From the NCBI GenBank assembly GCA_040389045.1, contig JAZKAT010000029.1, positions 26,877-90,876 of the forward strand: a stretch of 64,000 bases of DNA. Direction: 5' to 3'. Shown piece after piece: positions 61,353-64,000 of the stretch. A program made the translations under genes and the position numbers. The stretch is from UBA5158 sp040389045 (GTDB taxonomy: Bacteria; Pseudomonadota; Gammaproteobacteria; DSM-16500). The notes beneath the pieces were generated by a model that had not been told where the DNA came from, made no database searches, and worked only from the letters and a program-made list of their open reading frames with translations. Numbering within the stretch: the first letter of the stretch is position 1; every line of letters starts with the position of its first letter.

Positions 61353-62435
61353 TTAACGTAATTTCAGAGTGGCTAAGCCACTTAATACTAAAATAAAAGT
61401 AATAATCCAAAAGCGCACAATAACCCGTGGCTCCGGCCAGCCTTTTAATTCAAAATGATGATGGATAGGCGCCATCCGAAAAATTCGTTTGCCGGTTAAT
61501 TTGAAGGAAGCTACCTGCAAAATAACCGAAACCGTTTCCAATACAAAAACACCACCCATTAACATTAATACTAATTCCTGACGCACAATCACCGCGATAA
61601 TTCCCAGCGCCGCGCCCAATGACAATGCGCCTACATCCCCCATAAATACTTGCGCGGGATAAGTGTTAAACCACAGAAAACCTAAACCAGCTCCCACAAT
61701 AGAACCACAGAAAATCACAATTTCGCCTGAACCGGCCACGTAAGGAATACTAAGATAATTTGCAAAATGAATATTACCGGTCACATAAGCAAAAATACCT
61801 AAAGCGCCAGCCACCATCACCGCGGGAAGAATTGCCAGACCATCTAAACCATCTGTTAAATTCACTGCGTTACTTGAACCGACAATGACAAAATAAGTTA
61901 AGATGATAAAGAATGGGCCTAAAGGTAATAGTACATGTTTGAAAAACGGCAATACAAACTGCGTTTCAACCGGCATACTGGCGGTAAAATATAAATAAAA
62001 GGCTGCGCTAAGCGCTAACACGGATTGATAAAAATACTTACGTCGCGCCGATAAACCTCGACTGTGTTTTAAAAATAATTTTAAATAATCATCCCAAAAA
62101 CCAATCGCGCCAAAACCCAGCGTGACAAATAACACTAGCCAGATATAACGGTTAGTCAAATCACTCCACAATAAAGTGCTCAAGGTTATGGCGACTAACA
62201 CCAGGGCGCCACCCATGGTCGGTGTACCCGCTTTGGATAAATGACTTTGCGGGCCATCATCGCGAATCACTTGACCCACATGTTTTTGGCTCAACCGGCG
62301 AATCATGCTTGGCCCAATCAATAAGGCCACTACCAGTGATGTTAACGCGCTTAAAATGGCGCGCAGCGTTAAATATTGAAACACGTGAAATACGTGGAAA
62401 TATTTCGCCAAAAATTCACTTAACCATAATAACAT
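61353..62435 (-). CDS. mraY: Phospho-N-acetylmuramoyl-pentapeptide-transferase MraY
   Basis: A 360-residue membrane enzyme that makes lipid I. It has GTPTMGGALVL, GFGAIGFWDDYLKL (catalytic Asp pair), NAVNLTDGLDGLA, WFNTYPAQVFMGDVGALSLG and the His-rich APIHHHFELKGWPE. GAGGAAAA before the ATG at 62435 marks the start; the frame upstream overlaps murE and is not used. It follows murE by 16 bp, leaving no room for murF, which normally sits here. Confidence 0.97.
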   Translation of the reverse strand: MLLWLSEFLAKYFHVFHVFQYLTLRAILSALTSLVVALLIGPSMIRRLSQKHVGQVIRDDGPQSHLSKAGTPTMGGALVLVAITLSTLLWSDLTNRYIWLVLFVTLGFGAIGFWDDYLKLFLKHSRGLSARRKYFYQSVLALSAAFYLYFTASMPVETQFVLPFFKHVLLPLGPFFIILTYFVIVGSSNAVNLTDGLDGLAILPAVMVAGALGIFAYVTGNIHFANYLSIPYVAGSGEIVIFCGSIVGAGLGFLWFNTYPAQVFMGDVGALSLGAALGIIAVIVRQELVLMLMGGVFVLETVSVILQVASFKLTGKRIFRMAPIHHHFELKGWPEPRVIVRFWIITFILVLSGLATLKLR

Positions 62436-62451
62436 TCTGTTTTCCTCTTTA

Positions 62452-63978
62452 TTATTTTTCTTGCCACAAACTACCTTCTTCCAGCATTGGATAAGGACAG
62501 AACGATAATGAATCATTCGCTTTTTCAACATCGCTAAATGGAATCTTTACATCACCAATTTGTTGATGACGCTCAGCGCCTTTACCTGCGATTAATACAC
62601 AATCGCCAATTTTAGCGGATTGCACCGCGTGTTCAATTGCCTTGGCGCGTTCATGCTCCACTACTACACGTTTGGGTTTCTCAAAGCCATGCATAATATC
62701 AGCGACAATATCTTCTGGCTTTTCATGGCGCGGATTATCATCGGTCACCACGACATAATCAGCATACTTTTCCGCGATTTTCGCCATGATGGGACGCTTG
62801 CCTTTGTCGCGGTCACCGCCACAACCAAATACACAATACAACTTGCCCTGACAATGCTGGCGCAATGCCGTTAACACTTTTTCCAGTGCATCCGGTGTGT
62901 GCGCGTAATCAATTACTATCAATGGTAAATAGTCGCCACCTAGTGTCTGCATACGACCGGGCACAGGGTTTAGCGCGGTTAAACTTTGCAACGCGTCTTT
63001 GAAGGAAATGCCCAGCACACTTAATGTGGTTAATACCGCAAGGATATTGCTTAAATTAAACTGGCCTACCAGCGCCGTACTTAAATGACCACTTTCGCCA
63101 CTTAAAACACGTAAAACAGCGTTCATGCCATTCATGCTCATATCGACTTTATCAACTGTCACTACTCGATTAGGAAAAATCTGATTGGTGACAGAATAGG
63201 TAAAGGTTTTTTCACTGGGCAATGATGCAATTATGGTTTTACCAAAATCATCATCCGCGTTAATCACTGCATAACGCAAATTAAAATCTTCAAATAAACG
63301 TTTTTTGACGGCGCCATAGGTTTCCATGTCACCGTGGTAATCCAAATGATCACGCGTCAAATTGGTAAATATCGCCACTTCAAATGGAATGCCATTAATT
63401 CTACCCTGATTTATACTGTGCGATGAGACTTCCATCGCCACATACTTCACACCCATCTTGAGAAAATTAGCGAATGTTTGTTGCAACGTAACCGCATCTG
63501 GCGTCGTTAATTTGCCAGGAAGAATATTGCCATACACACCAATCCCCAACGTGCCGATCACGCCGCACGATTCACCCAATTCATGCAAAGCCGCCGCGAT
63601 AAAGTGCGTACAAGAAGTTTTACCGTTGGTGCCGGTAACACCAATAATCCGCAGCGATTGCGCTGGATGATGATAAAACACCGCCGCGAGCAAACTGATT
63701 TGTCGGTTCAGATCAGCCAATGGAAAAATCGGGATACCATTACGCAAATAAGGCGTGTCCGTTGGCGTAAAGGCTTCGGCGACGATGGCCACCGCGCCTT
63801 TTTCAATTGCATCATCAATAAATTGCCGTCCATCCATCTGGCTGCCATTGCAGGCAAAAAACAAATCACCCGGCTTGATTAACCGGTTATCCAGGGCTAA
63901 ACCTTTAATTTCGCAGTCATAGCTGTCAGGAACGTTGATGAAGTTTTTGAGGAGGTCTGATAATTTGGCTGTAATCAT
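62452..63978 (-). CDS. murE: UDP-MurNAc-tripeptide synthetase MurE (meso-DAP adding)
   Basis: A 508-residue Mur ligase that adds the third residue. GVTGTNGKTSCTHFIA is the ATP loop, SSHSINQGRINGIPFEVAIFTNLTRDHLDYHG the central region (in pieces: SSHSINQGR, TNLTRDHLDYHG), and VVTDDNPRHEKPEDI carries the DNPR motif of meso-diaminopimelate-specific enzymes. The start ATG at 63978 is 22 bases from the window edge; genes such as ftsI and ftsL would be expected beyond it. No strong ribosome site is visible. Confidence 0.96.
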   Translation of the reverse strand: MITAKLSDLLKNFINVPDSYDCEIKGLALDNRLIKPGDLFFACNGSQMDGRQFIDDAIEKGAVAIVAEAFTPTDTPYLRNGIPIFPLADLNRQISLLAAVFYHHPAQSLRIIGVTGTNGKTSCTHFIAAALHELGESCGVIGTLGIGVYGNILPGKLTTPDAVTLQQTFANFLKMGVKYVAMEVSSHSINQGRINGIPFEVAIFTNLTRDHLDYHGDMETYGAVKKRLFEDFNLRYAVINADDDFGKTIIASLPSEKTFTYSVTNQIFPNRVVTVDKVDMSMNGMNAVLRVLSGESGHLSTALVGQFNLSNILAVLTTLSVLGISFKDALQSLTALNPVPGRMQTLGGDYLPLIVIDYAHTPDALEKVLTALRQHCQGKLYCVFGCGGDRDKGKRPIMAKIAEKYADYVVVTDDNPRHEKPEDIVADIMHGFEKPKRVVVEHERAKAIEHAVQSAKIGDCVLIAGKGAERHQQIGDVKIPFSDVEKANDSLSFCPYPMLEEGSLWQEK

Positions 63979-64000
63979 AGTGATAATCGCGACAATAGTT

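Noticed and set aside
62436..62531. N-terminal extension of MraY by 32 residues
   Set aside because: It overlaps the end of murE; GAGGAAAA before the ATG at 62435 gives the standard MraY N-terminus.
1..64000. tRNA, rRNA or riboswitch genes
   Set aside because: I looked for tRNA-like cloverleaf and CCA-adjacent patterns and for common riboswitch cores in the gaps and saw none; a covariance-model search would settle it.

Overview
The window looks like a draft-assembly segment of a moderately AT-rich gammaproteobacterial chromosome, most likely from the order Legionellales or a close relative (Legionella/Coxiella/Aquicella-like). The evidence is a Legionella-type major outer membrane protein, standard gammaproteobacterial neighbourhoods (pilBCD-coaE-zapD-yacG; mutT-secA; murE to ftsZ-lpxC), and several large proteins with no bacterial housekeeping match: coiled-coil, repeat-built, OTU-like, or ending in an acidic 'E-block' block. 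These resemble substrates of Dot/Icm-type secretion. No secretion-system genes lie in the window, so effector status is inference.

Bases 1-7.4 kb: a YdcF-like protein, a His-rich outer-membrane porin, then a tight operon of a YfiH-like pseudoenzyme, a GH20 hexosaminidase and a NagX-like membrane protein (amino-sugar salvage), and a small secreted protein with three QQMDRTAP repeats. 7.6-17.3 kb: a 1,471-residue coiled-coil protein, a periplasmic serine protease, and a group of envelope genes (two beta-barrels around a choloylglycine-hydrolase-type Ntn enzyme). A 100-N gap follows; it is flanked by a perfect 55-bp duplication and is probably an unmerged contig overlap inside a small secreted-protein gene. 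17.5-32.6 kb: accessory region with three transporters (two MFS, one EamA), a TPR/Sel1-like protein, a truncated haemagglutinin-type protein with tyrosine-containing repeats, a 1,204-residue protein made of two copies of one domain, a 2H phosphoesterase, and a membrane protein ending in an E-block. A dispersed palindromic repeat family occurs here and at several other places.

32.8-38.6 kb: rdgC and a LexA-like repressor, then GT2, GtrA, ArnT-like and YdjC-family genes. As a set they match the known logic for adding an amino sugar to lipid A (undecaprenyl-phosphate sugar synthesis, flipping, deacetylation, transfer). 38.8-44.4 kb: type IV pilus genes pilA, pilB, pilC, pilD, then coaE, zapD and yacG, mostly overlapping. 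Next is a minus-strand gene that appears to encode a circularly permuted OTU-type cysteine protease with a C-terminal membrane segment; it is the most interesting gene in the window. mutT and secA follow.

49-64 kb: dciA, a secreted protein, an outer-membrane barrel, lpxC, then the division/cell-wall cluster on the minus strand in the order murE, mraY, murD, ftsW, murG, murC, murB, ftsQ, ftsA, ftsZ, lpxC. murF is missing from its usual place between murE and mraY, and ddl from between murB and ftsQ. Their products handle the same D-Ala-D-Ala unit, so both genes are probably relocated.
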